Shown: piece after piece, positions 31,563-40,856 of the stretch
How positions within the stretch are numbered: position 1 is the stretch's first letter
How the letters are laid out: the number at the start of each line of letters is the position of its first letter
From: Treponema sp.
Lineage (GTDB): Bacteria; Spirochaetota; Spirochaetia; Treponematales; Treponemataceae
DNA length: 64,000 nucleotides
Direction: 5' to 3'
NCBI GenBank assembly: GCA_017470605.1
Contig: JAFUYH010000010.1
Span: 82,255-146,254 of the forward strand
The notes under the pieces: model-generated
What the model saw: only the letters and a program-made list of their open reading frames with translations
Database searches by the model: none
Told to the model about the DNA's origin: nothing
Made by a program: the position numbers and the translations under genes

Positions 31563-32372
31563 TTGTTTTTTTATGATTATCCAATTCTTGGAAAAGAAAA
31601 AGAACTTCCTCTTTATCTTATAAACATGGGCCTGCAGGAATGTCAGGACCATATTATTAGAAAAGAAGGCTATCCCTGCAGCCAGATTTTATTCTGCACA
31701 AAAGGAAGCGGAACTTTAATCATCGACAAGAAAAAGACAATAATTGGCCCCTATACTGCAATCTTTCTTCCGGCTTTTTATCCTCATGAATATTTTCCAA
31801 ACGAAAAAGTCTGGGACATACACTGGGTAGTTCCAGGCGGTTCAGGACTTGAAGCTATTTTTCAAGGCTTTAAGCTTAAAAGCCCCGGAATATATAGGCT
31901 TCAGGATTCAAAAAAGCTTGAAAACCTCTTTTTTTCTATGCATGAAGCCCTGCATAGCGATTCTCTTTTTGGAAATTACAGAGCTTCAGGTTATTTGTAT
32001 GATTTTTTAATTGAATTTTACAGGATTATTTCCAGTAAAAACCAGGGTATAAGCTTTAATCCAACAATACAAAAAGCAGTAGATTACATAAACTGCAATT
32101 TTACCCGCCAGATTACCATGGAAGATTTATGTGATGTCTGCAGGGTGTCAAAGCAACATCTATGCCTTTTGTTCCGTACTACCCTTCACGCCCGCCCCAT
32201 GGAATATATAACAAAACGAAGATTACAGGCTGCAAAAGAACTGCTAACCGTCAGCCAACTGACCATAGAAAGCATTGCAGAAGAAACCGGCTTTTGCACC
32301 GCCAGCTATTTTTGCAAAATGTTCAAAAGATACGAAGGCATGACTCCCCTAAATTTTAAGAAAATGCTTTAA
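31563..32372 (+). CDS. AraC-family transcriptional regulator
   Basis: This 269-residue regulator has an N-terminal cupin-like sensing domain (ILFCTKGSGTLIIDKKK near 48-65, then PAFYPHEYFP) and a C-terminal AraC DNA-binding domain with two helix-turn-helix motifs (ITMEDLCDVCRVSKQHLCLLFR near 180-200; ESIAEETGFCTASYFCKMFKRYEGMTPLNFKK at the end). The start is a TTG at 31563 preceded by AAAGGTGA; no ATG lies in frame earlier. It is divergent from the GH29-GH2-GH5 operon with 84 bp between starts, so it probably senses a sugar and activates that operon. Confidence 0.9.
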   Translation: MFFYDYPILGKEKELPLYLINMGLQECQDHIIRKEGYPCSQILFCTKGSGTLIIDKKKTIIGPYTAIFLPAFYPHEYFPNEKVWDIHWVVPGGSGLEAIFQGFKLKSPGIYRLQDSKKLENLFFSMHEALHSDSLFGNYRASGYLYDFLIEFYRIISSKNQGISFNPTIQKAVDYINCNFTRQITMEDLCDVCRVSKQHLCLLFRTTLHARPMEYITKRRLQAAKELLTVSQLTIESIAEETGFCTASYFCKMFKRYEGMTPLNFKKML

Positions 32373-32380
32373 AAAAAGAA

Positions 32381-32408
32381 CAACCGCCCCGATTACTCGA
32401 AGCGGTTG
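32381..32408 (-). terminator. Terminator of pflB
   Basis: CAACCGC and GCGGTTG arms; on the reverse strand the stem is followed by TTCTTTTTTT. It lies 45 bp beyond the pflB stop and just past the convergent araC-type gene. Confidence 0.8.
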
Positions 32409-32420
32409 TCGACATCTGTC

Positions 32421-32443
32421 ATTCCCGCGCTTGACGCGGGAAT
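32421..32443. repeat. REP-like GC-rich hairpin
   Basis: ATTCCCGCG and CGCGGGAAT arms with a five-base loop. No T-tract follows on either strand, so it is not an obvious terminator. CATTCCCGCG-type hairpins are dispersed in many bacterial genomes; whether it is repeated in this genome cannot be judged here. Confidence 0.45.
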
Positions 32444-32452
32444 CTTTCCCTA

Positions 32453-34750
32453 CTAGAGGCTTGCGTGGCAGGTACGAGCAATAACGTCGTCCTGCTGTTC
32501 CTTTGTAAGGTTGATGAAGCGTACTGCATAACCAGAAACGCGAACTGTGAAGTTAGCATATTCAGGTTTTTCAGGGTGAGCCTGGCAGTCCTTAAGTTTT
32601 TCTACACCGAATACGTTTACGTTCAGGTGGTGAGCACCCTTAGAGAAGTATCCGTCAAGAACGTTTACAAGGTTAGAAATGCGTTCATTTTCATCGTGAC
32701 CAAGAGCAGCCGGGTTGATTGTCTGTGTGTTAGAGATACCATCAAGTGAGTACTTGTATGGAACCTTAGCAACAGAGTTCAAAGACTTGATAAGTCCCTT
32801 TGTTTCTGCACCGTAAGATGGAGAAGCTCCTGGTGAGAATGGAGCGTGAGCAGGACGTCCGTTAGGAAGAGCACCTGTAGCCTTACCGTATACAACGTTA
32901 GAAGTAATAGTAAGGATAGATGTTGTAGGCTCAGCATTGCGGTATGTAGGGTGCTTCTTAATCTTAGAAATGAATGTCTTAAGGAGCCATACAGCAATTT
33001 CGTCTGCTCTGTCATCATCCTGACCGTAGCGTGGGAAGTCTCCTTCTGGCTTGAAGTCGCATGCAAGACCGTGATCATCGCGGATAACCTTAACCTTTGC
33101 ATACTTAATAGCAGAGAGAGAATCTACTACGTGAGAGAAACCTGCAATACCAGTTGCGAATGTGCGGCGAACATCTGTATCGATGAGGGCCATCTCAGCA
33201 GCTTCATAGTAGTATTTATCGTGCATGTAATGGATAGCGTTCAATGTGTTTACATAGAGATCGCAGAGCCATTCAAGCATTACATCGTACTTGCGCATAA
33301 CTTCGTCATAGTCGAGGTACTCAGAAGTGATTGGCTGCAATTCAGGACCAACCTGAGCGTATGGTGTAAGTCCAGCACCTTCGTCTTTACCACCGTTGAT
33401 AGCGTAAAGAAGAGCCTTTGCAAGGTTAGCACGGGCACCGAAGAACTGCATTTCCTTACCAGTCTGTGTAGCAGATACACAGCAGCAGATTGAGTAGTCA
33501 TCACCCCAGATTGGACGCATAACATCGTCGTTTTCGTACTGGATTGAAGATGTATCAATAGAAATCTTTGCAGCGTATTTGCGGAAGTTTTCTGGGAGTC
33601 TCTTTGAGTACAATACAGTGATGTTAGGCTCTGGAGAAGGTCCCATGTTTTCAAGTGTGTGGAGGAAGCGGAAGTCGTTCTTTGTTACCTGAGAACGTCC
33701 GTCCTGTCCAAGACCTGCAACTTCAAGAGTAGCCCAGATTGGGTCACCAGAGAAGAGCTGGTTGTAAGATTCGATACGAGCAAAACGTACCATGCGGAAC
33801 TTCATAACGATATGGTCAACGAGTTCCTGTGCCTTCTCTTCAGTAAGGATGCCTTTCTTAAGATCGCGTTCGATGTAACAGTCCAAGAATGTAGAAATAC
33901 GTCCTACAGACATAGCTGCACCGTTCTGTGTCTTAATTGCAGCAAGGTATCCAAAGTAGAGCCACTGGAATGCTTCTTTTGCTGTTGTAGCTGGCTTAGA
34001 AATATCATAACCGTAAAGGGCAGCCATAGCCTTCATTCCCTTGAGTGCCTTAATCTGCTCTGCAAGTTCTTCACGCTGGCGGATAACTTCTTCTGTCATT
34101 GTACCGTTTCCGCAGTTAGCCTTATCAGCTTCCTTCTGCTCGATGAGGTAGTCGATACCATAAAGAGCAACACGGCGGTAGTCACCTACGATACGTCCGC
34201 GTCCGTAAGTATCTGGCAAACCTGTAAGGATGTGAGCCTTACGTGCCTTGCGAATCTCTGGAGTGTATACATCAAATACAGCGTCAGAGTGTGTTTTGTG
34301 ATATTCTGTGAAAATCTTGTGAAGTTCTGGATTTGGTTTGTAACCATACATTTCGCAAGACTGTTCTGCCATCTTGATTCCACCAAATGGCATGAAAGCT
34401 CTCTTCAAAGGCTTGTCTGTCTGAAGACCTACAACCTGTTCAAGTTCTTTTCCTTCCGGACAGATATATCCGGCTGGATGAGAAGTAAGACCTGTTACAA
34501 CATCTGTATCAAGGTCAAGAACTCCACTTCTTTCTTTTCCATCAAGTCCAACAGACTTTTTATTGTGTTCTGCTTTCTGTAATTTCTGAAGCTCGTCAAA
34601 AAGCTTTTCTGTAGCTTTTGTAGGGCCGGCCAAGAATGATGAATCACCATCATACTGAGTGTAGTTTGCCTGAATGAAGTCACGTACGTTGATTTCACTT
34701 GTCCATAAACCGTTAGGATTGAATCCTTCCCATTCTGGTCTTAAAGTCAT
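32453..34750 (-). CDS. pflB: Formate C-acetyltransferase (pyruvate formate-lyase)
   Basis: This 765-residue glycyl-radical enzyme converts pyruvate and CoA to acetyl-CoA and formate during fermentation. Motifs are [10 protein letters not shown] at the start, [44 protein letters not shown] with the active-site cysteines at 422-423 (a third Cys follows at 424), and the glycyl-radical loop [10 protein letters not shown] with Gly near 740. Length matches E. coli PflB. GAGG precedes the ATG. The gene has very biased, strong codon use compared with its neighbours, as expected of a highly expressed gene. Its activase pflA is 8 kb away. Confidence 0.97.
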   Translation of the reverse strand: MTLRPEWEGFNPNGLWTSEINVRDFIQANYTQYDGDSSFLAGPTKATEKLFDELQKLQKAEHNKKSVGLDGKERSGVLDLDTDVVTGLTSHPAGYICPEGKELEQVVGLQTDKPLKRAFMPFGGIKMAEQSCEMYGYKPNPELHKIFTEYHKTHSDAVFDVYTPEIRKARKAHILTGLPDTYGRGRIVGDYRRVALYGIDYLIEQKEADKANCGNGTMTEEVIRQREELAEQIKALKGMKAMAALYGYDISKPATTAKEAFQWLYFGYLAAIKTQNGAAMSVGRISTFLDCYIERDLKKGILTEEKAQELVDHIVMKFRMVRFARIESYNQLFSGDPIWATLEVAGLGQDGRSQVTKNDFRFLHTLENMGPSPEPNITVLYSKRLPENFRKYAAKISIDTSSIQYENDDVMRPIWGDDYSICCCVSATQTGKEMQFFGARANLAKALLYAINGGKDEGAGLTPYAQVGPELQPITSEYLDYDEVMRKYDVMLEWLCDLYVNTLNAIHYMHDKYYYEAAEMALIDTDVRRTFATGIAGFSHVVDSLSAIKYAKVKVIRDDHGLACDFKPEGDFPRYGQDDDRADEIAVWLLKTFISKIKKHPTYRNAEPTTSILTITSNVVYGKATGALPNGRPAHAPFSPGASPSYGAETKGLIKSLNSVAKVPYKYSLDGISNTQTINPAALGHDENERISNLVNVLDGYFSKGAHHLNVNVFGVEKLKDCQAHPEKPEYANFTVRVSGYAVRFINLTKEQQDDVIARTCHASL

Positions 34751-34772
34751 ATAAAACCTCTTTTGCTTTGGG

Positions 34773-34834
34773 ACTCCTTTATGATTCCCTCTGCTTATTT
34801 ATTTACCGATTTCCGTCAAAACTCCTTTATGATT
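34773..34834 (-). promoter_or_regulatory. Direct repeats in the pflB leader
   Basis: ACTCCTTTATGATT occurs twice, at 34773-34786 and 34821-34834, 48 bp apart, inside the 5' leader of pflB. Direct repeats at this position could be a regulator site or an RNA element. Confidence 0.35.
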
Positions 34835-34875
34835 TTTGATCGGAATGGAAAAACTTTCCGTATCGGTTCGATTAC

Positions 34876-34904
34876 ATAATAATACCTTGCATACAATTAA
34901 GCAA
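34876..34904 (-). promoter_or_regulatory. Probable pflB promoter
   Basis: On the reverse strand TTGCTT and TATTAT are separated by 17 bases, giving a leader of about 120 bases. Confidence 0.5.
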
Positions 34905-34942
34905 GTACTTTTTCATTTTTGCACACTAGTATTTTAGTTTTT

Positions 34943-34958
34943 ACACTATATTTAGTGT
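34943..34958. promoter_or_regulatory. Inverted-repeat operator candidate upstream of pflB
   Basis: ACACTA and TAGTGT flank a four-base centre, about 40 bp upstream of the proposed pflB -35. The position suits an activator or redox regulator. The rest of 34959-35050 shows no gene. Confidence 0.4.
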
Positions 34959-35050
34959 GATTTTGCAACTATCTGCCATTTTTATACTATTTTTTTTAAA
35001 TAAAAAAAAGGGAGAAAACTTTTATCTTCCCCCTTTGTAACTTCATCTGT

Positions 35051-35623
35051 CTAGAACTTTAAGGAAATACCGAACTTAGACATCGGATAACCGAATTCAA
35101 GATTCAATCCGAAGACATCTCCAAAATACCATGAAGCACCAATGGCTTCGCCTATATGGAAATAATCTGGAATCCAGTCAGAATCAGAATGAATAAAAGG
35201 AATGTTACCGCCAAGGCGTGATACTACATATACATCAAGACCTTCTGGAGGAAGCATCACATGGTAAGCAGCTTCTGCACCAAAGAAGGTTGCCCAATAT
35301 GCACAAGTTTCATCATTTGCATCCTTGTAGCCGTAAGCACGGAGACCAGCGTATCCACCAAAAGTGAAAGGAAGTTTCCAGATTGGCTGAGCAAACTGAA
35401 CTTCTACCATTACAGGAGGAATAAACCAGGCATTATCATAAACTGCCAGATAAGCCAAATCTGCGAAATACAAACCACCGTCAATATTAACGATTAAGTC
35501 ACCTTTTTCAATTCCGCCACCATAATTGCACCAGCATTCAGACCAGTCAAAATCTTTTGCTGCGAGCGGTGCAGTCATAAGCAAAACTAATACAGCCATA
35601 AGGGCTTTAAAAGTTTTTTTCAT
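35051..35623 (-). CDS. Small secreted beta-barrel-like protein
   Basis: This 190-residue protein has a signal peptide (MKKTFKALMAVLVLLMTAP, cut after LAA). The mature part is rich in Trp, Tyr and Gly in alternating strands (YFADLAYLAVYDNAW, FTFGGYAGLRAYGY, FGLNLEFGYPMSKFG) and ends in Phe (SLKF), as do outer-membrane barrels. About eight strands are plausible. I recognise no family. It has its own promoter and a GAGGT ribosome binding site and is flanked by unrelated genes. Its location and function are inferred from composition only. Confidence 0.6.
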   Translation of the reverse strand: MKKTFKALMAVLVLLMTAPLAAKDFDWSECWCNYGGGIEKGDLIVNIDGGLYFADLAYLAVYDNAWFIPPVMVEVQFAQPIWKLPFTFGGYAGLRAYGYKDANDETCAYWATFFGAEAAYHVMLPPEGLDVYVVSRLGGNIPFIHSDSDWIPDYFHIGEAIGASWYFGDVFGLNLEFGYPMSKFGISLKF

Positions 35624-35656
35624 AAAAATACCTCTCGAAATTAAATTCCAAGAGAT

Positions 35657-35685
35657 ACTTTAATGAGAAGATAATATCAGGTCAA
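35657..35685 (-). promoter_or_regulatory. Promoter of the small barrel-like gene
   Basis: On the reverse strand TTGACC and TAAAGT are separated by 17 bases, with a leader of about 30 bases. Confidence 0.5.
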
Positions 35686-35727
35686 GTGAGATAATGACAA
35701 AAATCAGAATAATGTCAAAAAACTGCT

Positions 35728-37152
35728 TTATTCCAGAATATATTCCTTATCAGGTGCAATGATTTCAACATTATTAAAACCTGCATCTGCAAGGTGCTGC
35801 TTAAAGCCTTCCTGCTGATCGCTTTCACCATGAACCAAAAAGATTTTTTTCAAGCGGGAAGTATCAGATTCTTTCAGCCATTCAATCATCTCGCTGTAAT
35901 CGGCATGGGCAGAAAATCCGTTACACTTTTCTACCTTCGCCTCAACATTATATTTATCCCCAAGAATCATAACTTCTTTCTGACCGTCAAAAATGCGCCG
36001 GCCCAAAGTGTTTTCTGCCATATATCCTACAATCATGATTGTATTGCGGGGATTTGAAATGTCATTTGCAAGATGATAAAGAACACGACCGGCTTCACAC
36101 ATTCCGTCTGCAGAAATAATAATCATAGGGCCTTCTTTTTTGTTCAGGGCCTTGGAATCTTCTACACTTGTAGTATAAGTAAGGGAATTAAATCCGAATG
36201 GATTTTTGTGATGCTTTAAGAAAGCCTCGTTTACGCTTTCATCATAACATTCAGGATGAACGCGGAAAACTGAAGTTGCATTGCTTGCCATCGGGGAATC
36301 AACATAAATCGGAACAACAGGAATCTTCTTTTTATCTGTAAGCAGATGTAAATAGAAAACAAGTTCCTGAGCGCGTTCAATTGCAAAAGAAGGAATTATG
36401 ATTTTTCCCTTTTTCTGACAGGCTTCACGCACGATTCGTTCCAGTTCCTTCATGGCAAAGTCGTGATTATCATGAAGTTTGTTTCCGTAAGTGGATTCCA
36501 GAAAGATGTAATCAGGAGCCGGCATATTGGTTGCAGGATTTCTGATTATCGGCTTGCACTTGCGGCCGATATCTCCTGTATAAAGCAGGCGCAGCTCCTT
36601 TTCCGGATTTGCCGGATTTGGATTAATAGTGATGTCTGCAAAAGCAGAGCCCAGAATATGCCCTGCATCAAAAAATTCCAGCTGAACATCCGGGGCAATG
36701 TACATTTTTCTGTTATAAGAAAGGGAAACTATCTGATTTGCAGCGGCAACACAGTCGTTTTCGTCATAAAGTGGCTTCCATGAAAATTTTTCACCCTTTT
36801 TACTTGCCTGCTTGCCCAAAAATTCAGCATCACGGGCCTGAATGCGGGCAGAGTCCATCATTACAAGATTTGCAATATCACGTGTTGCAGGTGTTGCATA
36901 AATATTTCCTTTATATCCCCGCTTTGAAAGAAGAGGAAGCAGACCGCAATGGTCAAGGTGTCCATGTGTCAAAATCACAGACTCTACCCTTTCATGATCC
37001 ACGTCAAAACTTCGGTTCTTTTCATCAGATTCCTTTCGCTTACCCTGAAAGGCACCGCAGTCTACCATAAACATTCTTCCGTCAATTTCAAATATATGAT
37101 TGGAGCCTGTAACTTCCTGAGCCGCTCCTCTTGAATAACATTTTACAGACAT
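35728..37152 (-). CDS. Metallo-beta-lactamase/beta-CASP nuclease
   Basis: This roughly 474-residue cytoplasmic protein belongs to the beta-CASP branch of metallo-beta-lactamases, RNA-processing nucleases related to CPSF-73 and RNase J. The zinc motif ILTHGHLDHCG lies near residue 65, then YTGDIGRK near 195 and STYGN near 225. The beta-CASP part carries PSFAIERAQELVFYL, YVDSPMASNAT and IISADGMCEAGRVLYHL; the C-terminal FSAHADYSEMIEWL and IFLVHGESDQ strands complete the fold. The start at 37152 has GGAGGAATTCAA upstream; an in-frame start at 37179 has none. Which RNA it cuts is unknown. It is a single gene. Confidence 0.9.
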   Translation of the reverse strand: MSVKCYSRGAAQEVTGSNHIFEIDGRMFMVDCGAFQGKRKESDEKNRSFDVDHERVESVILTHGHLDHCGLLPLLSKRGYKGNIYATPATRDIANLVMMDSARIQARDAEFLGKQASKKGEKFSWKPLYDENDCVAAANQIVSLSYNRKMYIAPDVQLEFFDAGHILGSAFADITINPNPANPEKELRLLYTGDIGRKCKPIIRNPATNMPAPDYIFLESTYGNKLHDNHDFAMKELERIVREACQKKGKIIIPSFAIERAQELVFYLHLLTDKKKIPVVPIYVDSPMASNATSVFRVHPECYDESVNEAFLKHHKNPFGFNSLTYTTSVEDSKALNKKEGPMIIISADGMCEAGRVLYHLANDISNPRNTIMIVGYMAENTLGRRIFDGQKEVMILGDKYNVEAKVEKCNGFSAHADYSEMIEWLKESDTSRLKKIFLVHGESDQQEGFKQHLADAGFNNVEIIAPDKEYILE

Positions 37153-37261
37153 TTGAATTCCTCCATGATTAAAAAGCATTTACACAGTCTATTAAATTAT
37201 AAGCCCATTTTTCTAATTACGCAAAAAAAAATCACTACTTCCAAAATCACTTATATTGGGA

Positions 37262-37267
37262 TATAAT
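37262..37267 (+). promoter_or_regulatory. Consensus -10 box, leaderless type
   Basis: A perfect TATAAT lies six bases before the ATG at 37274, so transcription should begin at the start codon. No ribosome binding site precedes the gene. Confidence 0.5.
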
Positions 37268-37273
37268 AGAAGA

Positions 37274-38326
37274 ATGTATATCCGCGAATTTAAGGAAGCA
37301 CCTGAAAAACTTATTAAAAACGGAAAGGCAGAATTTGGAACTTTTGAAGGTGTTTCGCCAAGAATTGATATAAAGGGAATGTTCGCTCCCTATGCAGGAA
37401 TTCCGGTTCCTGCATTTCTTTCAAACCTGCGCATAAAAAGCCGGTTAAACTATGTATTCTCAATTGATTCATATATTGGAAAAGCCTCCTTTATGGACTT
37501 TAAGCTGATAGGACTTGCAGAAATCGTATTCTGGAACAAGCAGTCCGGGAAAAAATATATTTACCACATGGTAATGGCTCCCCGCCGCCGGTTCGTTCCT
37601 ACCCTTACAACAAGAGGAATCTGTGCAAGTTATAGAAAATCAAGATTTTTAAAGATTTCGTGGGGAAGAAGTCATCAGCATCATGCCCTGACATTTAAAA
37701 TGAAGGGAGACAGCGCAAGGCCCTCTGCAGAAGGATATTTTTATTCTCCAGTAGTAGATGAAATGCACTGTGATGTTCTGAATGTGTGTCCGTCACCATC
37801 ATCTTCAAGGTGCTCTGCAACCTGGCTGACTTCAATGAGCATAAAGGGCCATGTAACCCTTAATAAAGAAGAAGCAGATGATTCAGAAGGGCTTGGAATC
37901 ATGAATTTGAACAGGGCTTATTTTAAACTTCACTCAAAATCAACATTAACTTACGGCCTTGGAACTGCAAACGGCAAAAAAGTTGTCTTTTTTATAAAAA
38001 CATCAAACATGGATGCAGCAGACAGCGACAATTATAATGACAACACTCTTTTTGTAGATGGAAAGGCAACGGCTCTGCCGCCTGTTTACATCACTCATCC
38101 ATTTGGACTTGATAACAAATGGATTATTCAAGATACAGAAAACATGATTGACCTGACATTCATGCCGGTATCAAGAAATTCTAAAACCTTAAACTTGGTT
38201 GCTTTAAGGTCTAGTTATGATAATATTTTCGGGACTTTTGAAGGCGTACTTCTCACTAAAGAAGGTGAAAAAATTACGCTGAAAGGATTCCCTGGAATCA
38301 TCTATAAAAATTTGCTGAGGTTATAG
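37274..38326 (+). CDS. DUF2804-like protein
   Basis: This roughly 350-residue protein has no signal peptide. Its blocks resemble the DUF2804 family of unknown function: LSNLRIKSRLNYVF, MVMAPRRRFVPTLTTRG, WGRSHQHHALTF and the late HPFGLDNKWIIQDTENMIDLTF. The composition is mostly beta. The start at 37274 is chosen because a -10 box ends six bases earlier; a TTG further upstream adds only six residues. The next gene starts two bases after its stop, so the two are coupled. A role in carbohydrate or lipid-like substrate binding has been suggested for similar folds, but I do not assign one. Confidence 0.55.
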   Translation: MYIREFKEAPEKLIKNGKAEFGTFEGVSPRIDIKGMFAPYAGIPVPAFLSNLRIKSRLNYVFSIDSYIGKASFMDFKLIGLAEIVFWNKQSGKKYIYHMVMAPRRRFVPTLTTRGICASYRKSRFLKISWGRSHQHHALTFKMKGDSARPSAEGYFYSPVVDEMHCDVLNVCPSPSSSRCSATWLTSMSIKGHVTLNKEEADDSEGLGIMNLNRAYFKLHSKSTLTYGLGTANGKKVVFFIKTSNMDAADSDNYNDNTLFVDGKATALPPVYITHPFGLDNKWIIQDTENMIDLTFMPVSRNSKTLNLVALRSSYDNIFGTFEGVLLTKEGEKITLKGFPGIIYKNLLRL

Positions 38327-38327
38327 T

Positions 38328-40295
38328 ATGGACGAAATCAACAAAACAGCAGACTGGGCTCCGGGAACACTGGACAAAACAAGAAAGAACATTGGCGAAA
38401 TAAGTGAAAAAGACGCCGCCGCCATGGCAAAAAAACTTGGCGGTCAGGTTATGTATGAAAGGTCTTCTTCATCTTCTGCAGCATCTTCGCCAAACAGAAC
38501 AGGTCGCATTGTAAGGTCTACAGGCTCTGGAGGAAGCGGCGGCAGTGCCGGGGGAGCTGAAAGCGGCAGCAGTATGGGAGCAAGCGGATTTGCCACTACA
38601 GGCGTAAAAAAACACCGCAGAGAAGATTTGCCTTCCATTTCAAAGAAGACTGCGACAGCCATAGATAAACTGATGATGTCTCAGGAATATAAAATCAAGC
38701 CTAATTATGGAGTGTTTAACTTTGTACGTTCCTGGCAGAAAAATGGAACTGAAAAAATCCTTCCGGAATTCTATCAGTATACGCTCAAGCAGATGATTGA
38801 CCATATGGAAGCCTTCATCACTGTCATAAAGACTTTCATTCAGATTTCACCGGCAACCTATAAGACAAAAATTGCAACCGGAACTGAAACTAAATTCAAA
38901 TTCCTTAGAATGGTTGCGGGCTGGACCATGCAGGGCATAAAAACTGAATACTTCGACCTGCAGAATATTCAGGGGCTGATTGTTGCAGATTTAATTCCTG
39001 TAATACGTTCAATTTATAAATCACTTATTACAGTTTATTATTATGGTAATAACAAGATTCCTAAACTTATCAAGGAAATCTATGGGGATATGACGGCCTA
39101 TCCTGATGCCCCAAAAGACAAACTTTCAAATTATGCAAAGCAGGCTATCACAGAATGGCTTTACATTGATACAGAAATCATAAAAAAACTTTATCCGCTT
39201 CTTATGAGAATGTGCTGTGATTCCTATGAATCCTACCCTTCTTTCTTTAATGTAAAAGCAGGTGAAATCTTAAAATTTGTTGATTTGCATAAATTCGATT
39301 TGCTTTTACCTGAAAAACCAAAAGAACCGACACCAGAAGAAAAACCTAAAAAGGCAGCTCCCCCACAGAAAGGACTCAAAGATTCATCTGTAGAAACCGG
39401 ATTAAAACTTCTGAATCAGATGTTCCCGGAAGCAGGCTTTAATAAACTGGAAGACCACCCGGATATGTATCCATATTTCCAGCCTCTATTTAAGTTTGAA
39501 GACGGTTTCAATCTCCTTTCACCAGAAAATCCTCTTCAGGTTATTGTTGTTCTGCAACATATTATAGAAGACTGTTTCCAGGGATGCCGCAACATTAAAT
39601 TTATAGAAACTGAAGAACCTAAAAAAGGAGCAGAGAGCATTCATGCAGTTATGGATGACTGGTCTGCATACAGGGAAGATACATTTGAACATCTTTACTG
39701 CGAACCGCTTCTTGATTTAGTAAATTCTATTTATGCTCAAGGAGATTACGAACAGTCTCATGCCGGAAAAAGGACTATTACTTCGCTTTTATGGCAGATG
39801 ACCTACCACTTTTTGCCTAACTTTAAGTTTGAGCAGCTGATTCTGGAACATCCTGCTGATGAAAGTAAATACAGGCCTCTCTTCCACAGAACAGATTATG
39901 CACGAAAATTCCTTACTGTTGTAATAAACGAATGTGATGCAAATGCAAAAACAAAAGGCAACTGCAACCTGATTGAAAACCCGTGGGCCCACTACAAATT
40001 TGACATTCCGAATGAAGTTTCAAAGCGTCTGGATGTACTGCTGGGGGCACAGAACAAAACGGCAAATACAACGGCAACAAATGCAAATCTGCTCAAATAC
40101 ACTCTTTGCTTTATTTCTGTTCTTGACTGGTGGATTAACAACCCTGAAAGTCCTGCATACACAACAAATCCTATGCATATCTGGAGGGTATCAACAGAAG
40201 ACGGAAGGCCTCTTTTTTCTGTTCAGGAACGCAACGACCAGAACAAACTTTTTGTTGAAGCAATTAAGGCAAGCTATAAGAACGGAGCCAAGTAG
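38328..40295 (+). CDS. Unknown protein, coupled to the DUF2804-like gene
   Basis: This 655-residue protein is unrecognised. It has no signal peptide or membrane segment. The first 90 residues are low-complexity, rich in Ser, Gly and Ala (RSTGSGGSGGSAGGAESG). Two mostly helical parts follow, about 100-330 and 375-650, joined by a Pro/Lys/Glu-rich linker (PKEPTPEEKPKKAAPP). Conserved-looking features include YPSFFNVKAGEILKFVD and the C-terminal LCFISVLDWWINNPESPAYT. It starts directly after the DUF2804-like stop with AGG upstream, so the two products probably act together. Its stop lies at the edge of the 140-bp tandem array. Confidence 0.6.
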   Translation: MDEINKTADWAPGTLDKTRKNIGEISEKDAAAMAKKLGGQVMYERSSSSSAASSPNRTGRIVRSTGSGGSGGSAGGAESGSSMGASGFATTGVKKHRREDLPSISKKTATAIDKLMMSQEYKIKPNYGVFNFVRSWQKNGTEKILPEFYQYTLKQMIDHMEAFITVIKTFIQISPATYKTKIATGTETKFKFLRMVAGWTMQGIKTEYFDLQNIQGLIVADLIPVIRSIYKSLITVYYYGNNKIPKLIKEIYGDMTAYPDAPKDKLSNYAKQAITEWLYIDTEIIKKLYPLLMRMCCDSYESYPSFFNVKAGEILKFVDLHKFDLLLPEKPKEPTPEEKPKKAAPPQKGLKDSSVETGLKLLNQMFPEAGFNKLEDHPDMYPYFQPLFKFEDGFNLLSPENPLQVIVVLQHIIEDCFQGCRNIKFIETEEPKKGAESIHAVMDDWSAYREDTFEHLYCEPLLDLVNSIYAQGDYEQSHAGKRTITSLLWQMTYHFLPNFKFEQLILEHPADESKYRPLFHRTDYARKFLTVVINECDANAKTKGNCNLIENPWAHYKFDIPNEVSKRLDVLLGAQNKTANTTATNANLLKYTLCFISVLDWWINNPESPAYTTNPMHIWRVSTEDGRPLFSVQERNDQNKLFVEAIKASYKNGAK

Positions 40296-40856
40296 TTATT
40301 TGCAGTGTTCCACTAAGAAAGGTATTGCTGATTCGAAATCTACGCCGTACCTGCCGACAATCGAAGATGCGTTAAAAAGCAAGCCGCAAGGGTTGCTTTA
40401 GCATCATCGAAAAGACGGCTCAAAAATAGGCAAATCTATTTGCAGTGTTCCACTAAAAATGGTATAGCCGCCTCGAAATCTACGCCGTACCTGCCGACAA
40501 TCGAAGATGCGTTAAAAAGCAAGCCGCAAGGGTTGCTTTAGCATCATCGAAAAAACGGCACAAAAAAAGGCAAATCTATTTGCAGTGCTCAACCAAGAAA
40601 GGTATTGATGATTCGAAATCTATGCCGTACCTGCCGACAATCGAAGATGCGTTAAAAAGCAAGCCGCAAGGGTTGCTTTAGCATCATCGAAAAGACGGCT
40701 CAAAAATAGGCAAATCTATTTGCAGTGCTCAACCAAGAAAGGTATCGCCGATTCGAAATCTACGCCATACCTGCCGACAATCGAAGATGCGTTAAAAAGC
40801 AAGCCGCAAGGGTTGCTTTAGCATCATCGAAAAGACGGCACAAAAAATAGGCTAAT
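40296..40856. repeat. Tandem array of four 140-bp units carrying pdxY 3'-tail copies
   Basis: Four units of 140 bp (starts 40296, 40436, 40576, 40716) lie between two convergent genes. Each unit begins, on the reverse strand, with a copy of the last 17-18 codons of the kinase gene at 40857, ending in its own stop (40296-40351, 40436-40491, 40576-40631, 40716-40771). The rest is an imperfect long hairpin (40362-40409 and equivalents at +140, +280, +420) and a spacer. Against the genuine tail, the copies differ at 9, 11, 6 and 3 codons; all but three changes are synonymous. Units nearer the gene are closer to it. No start codon opens any tail, so these are not genes. Confidence 0.9.
40362..40409 (-). 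terminator. Imperfect hairpin of each repeat unit
   Basis: The core AAGCAAGCC / GGGTTGCTT closes a GCAA loop and is extended by GATGC / GCATC arms with bulges. On the reverse strand the core is followed by TTTTTAA. Equivalents are at 40502, 40642 and 40782; the last one is nearest the pyridoxal kinase stop and could terminate that gene. Confidence 0.55.

Noticed and set aside
31479..31652. Longer GH29 N-terminus from 31652
   Set aside because: The added 58 residues are AT-driven (Lys, Phe, Ile), overlap the AraC gene, and the promoter lies inside them.
40296..40856. The 140-bp repeats as a CRISPR array or integron attC array
   Set aside because: Units are tandem without unique spacers, too long for CRISPR, and lack the outer core sites (RYYYAAC / GTTRRRY) expected of attC. 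No cas or intI gene is present.
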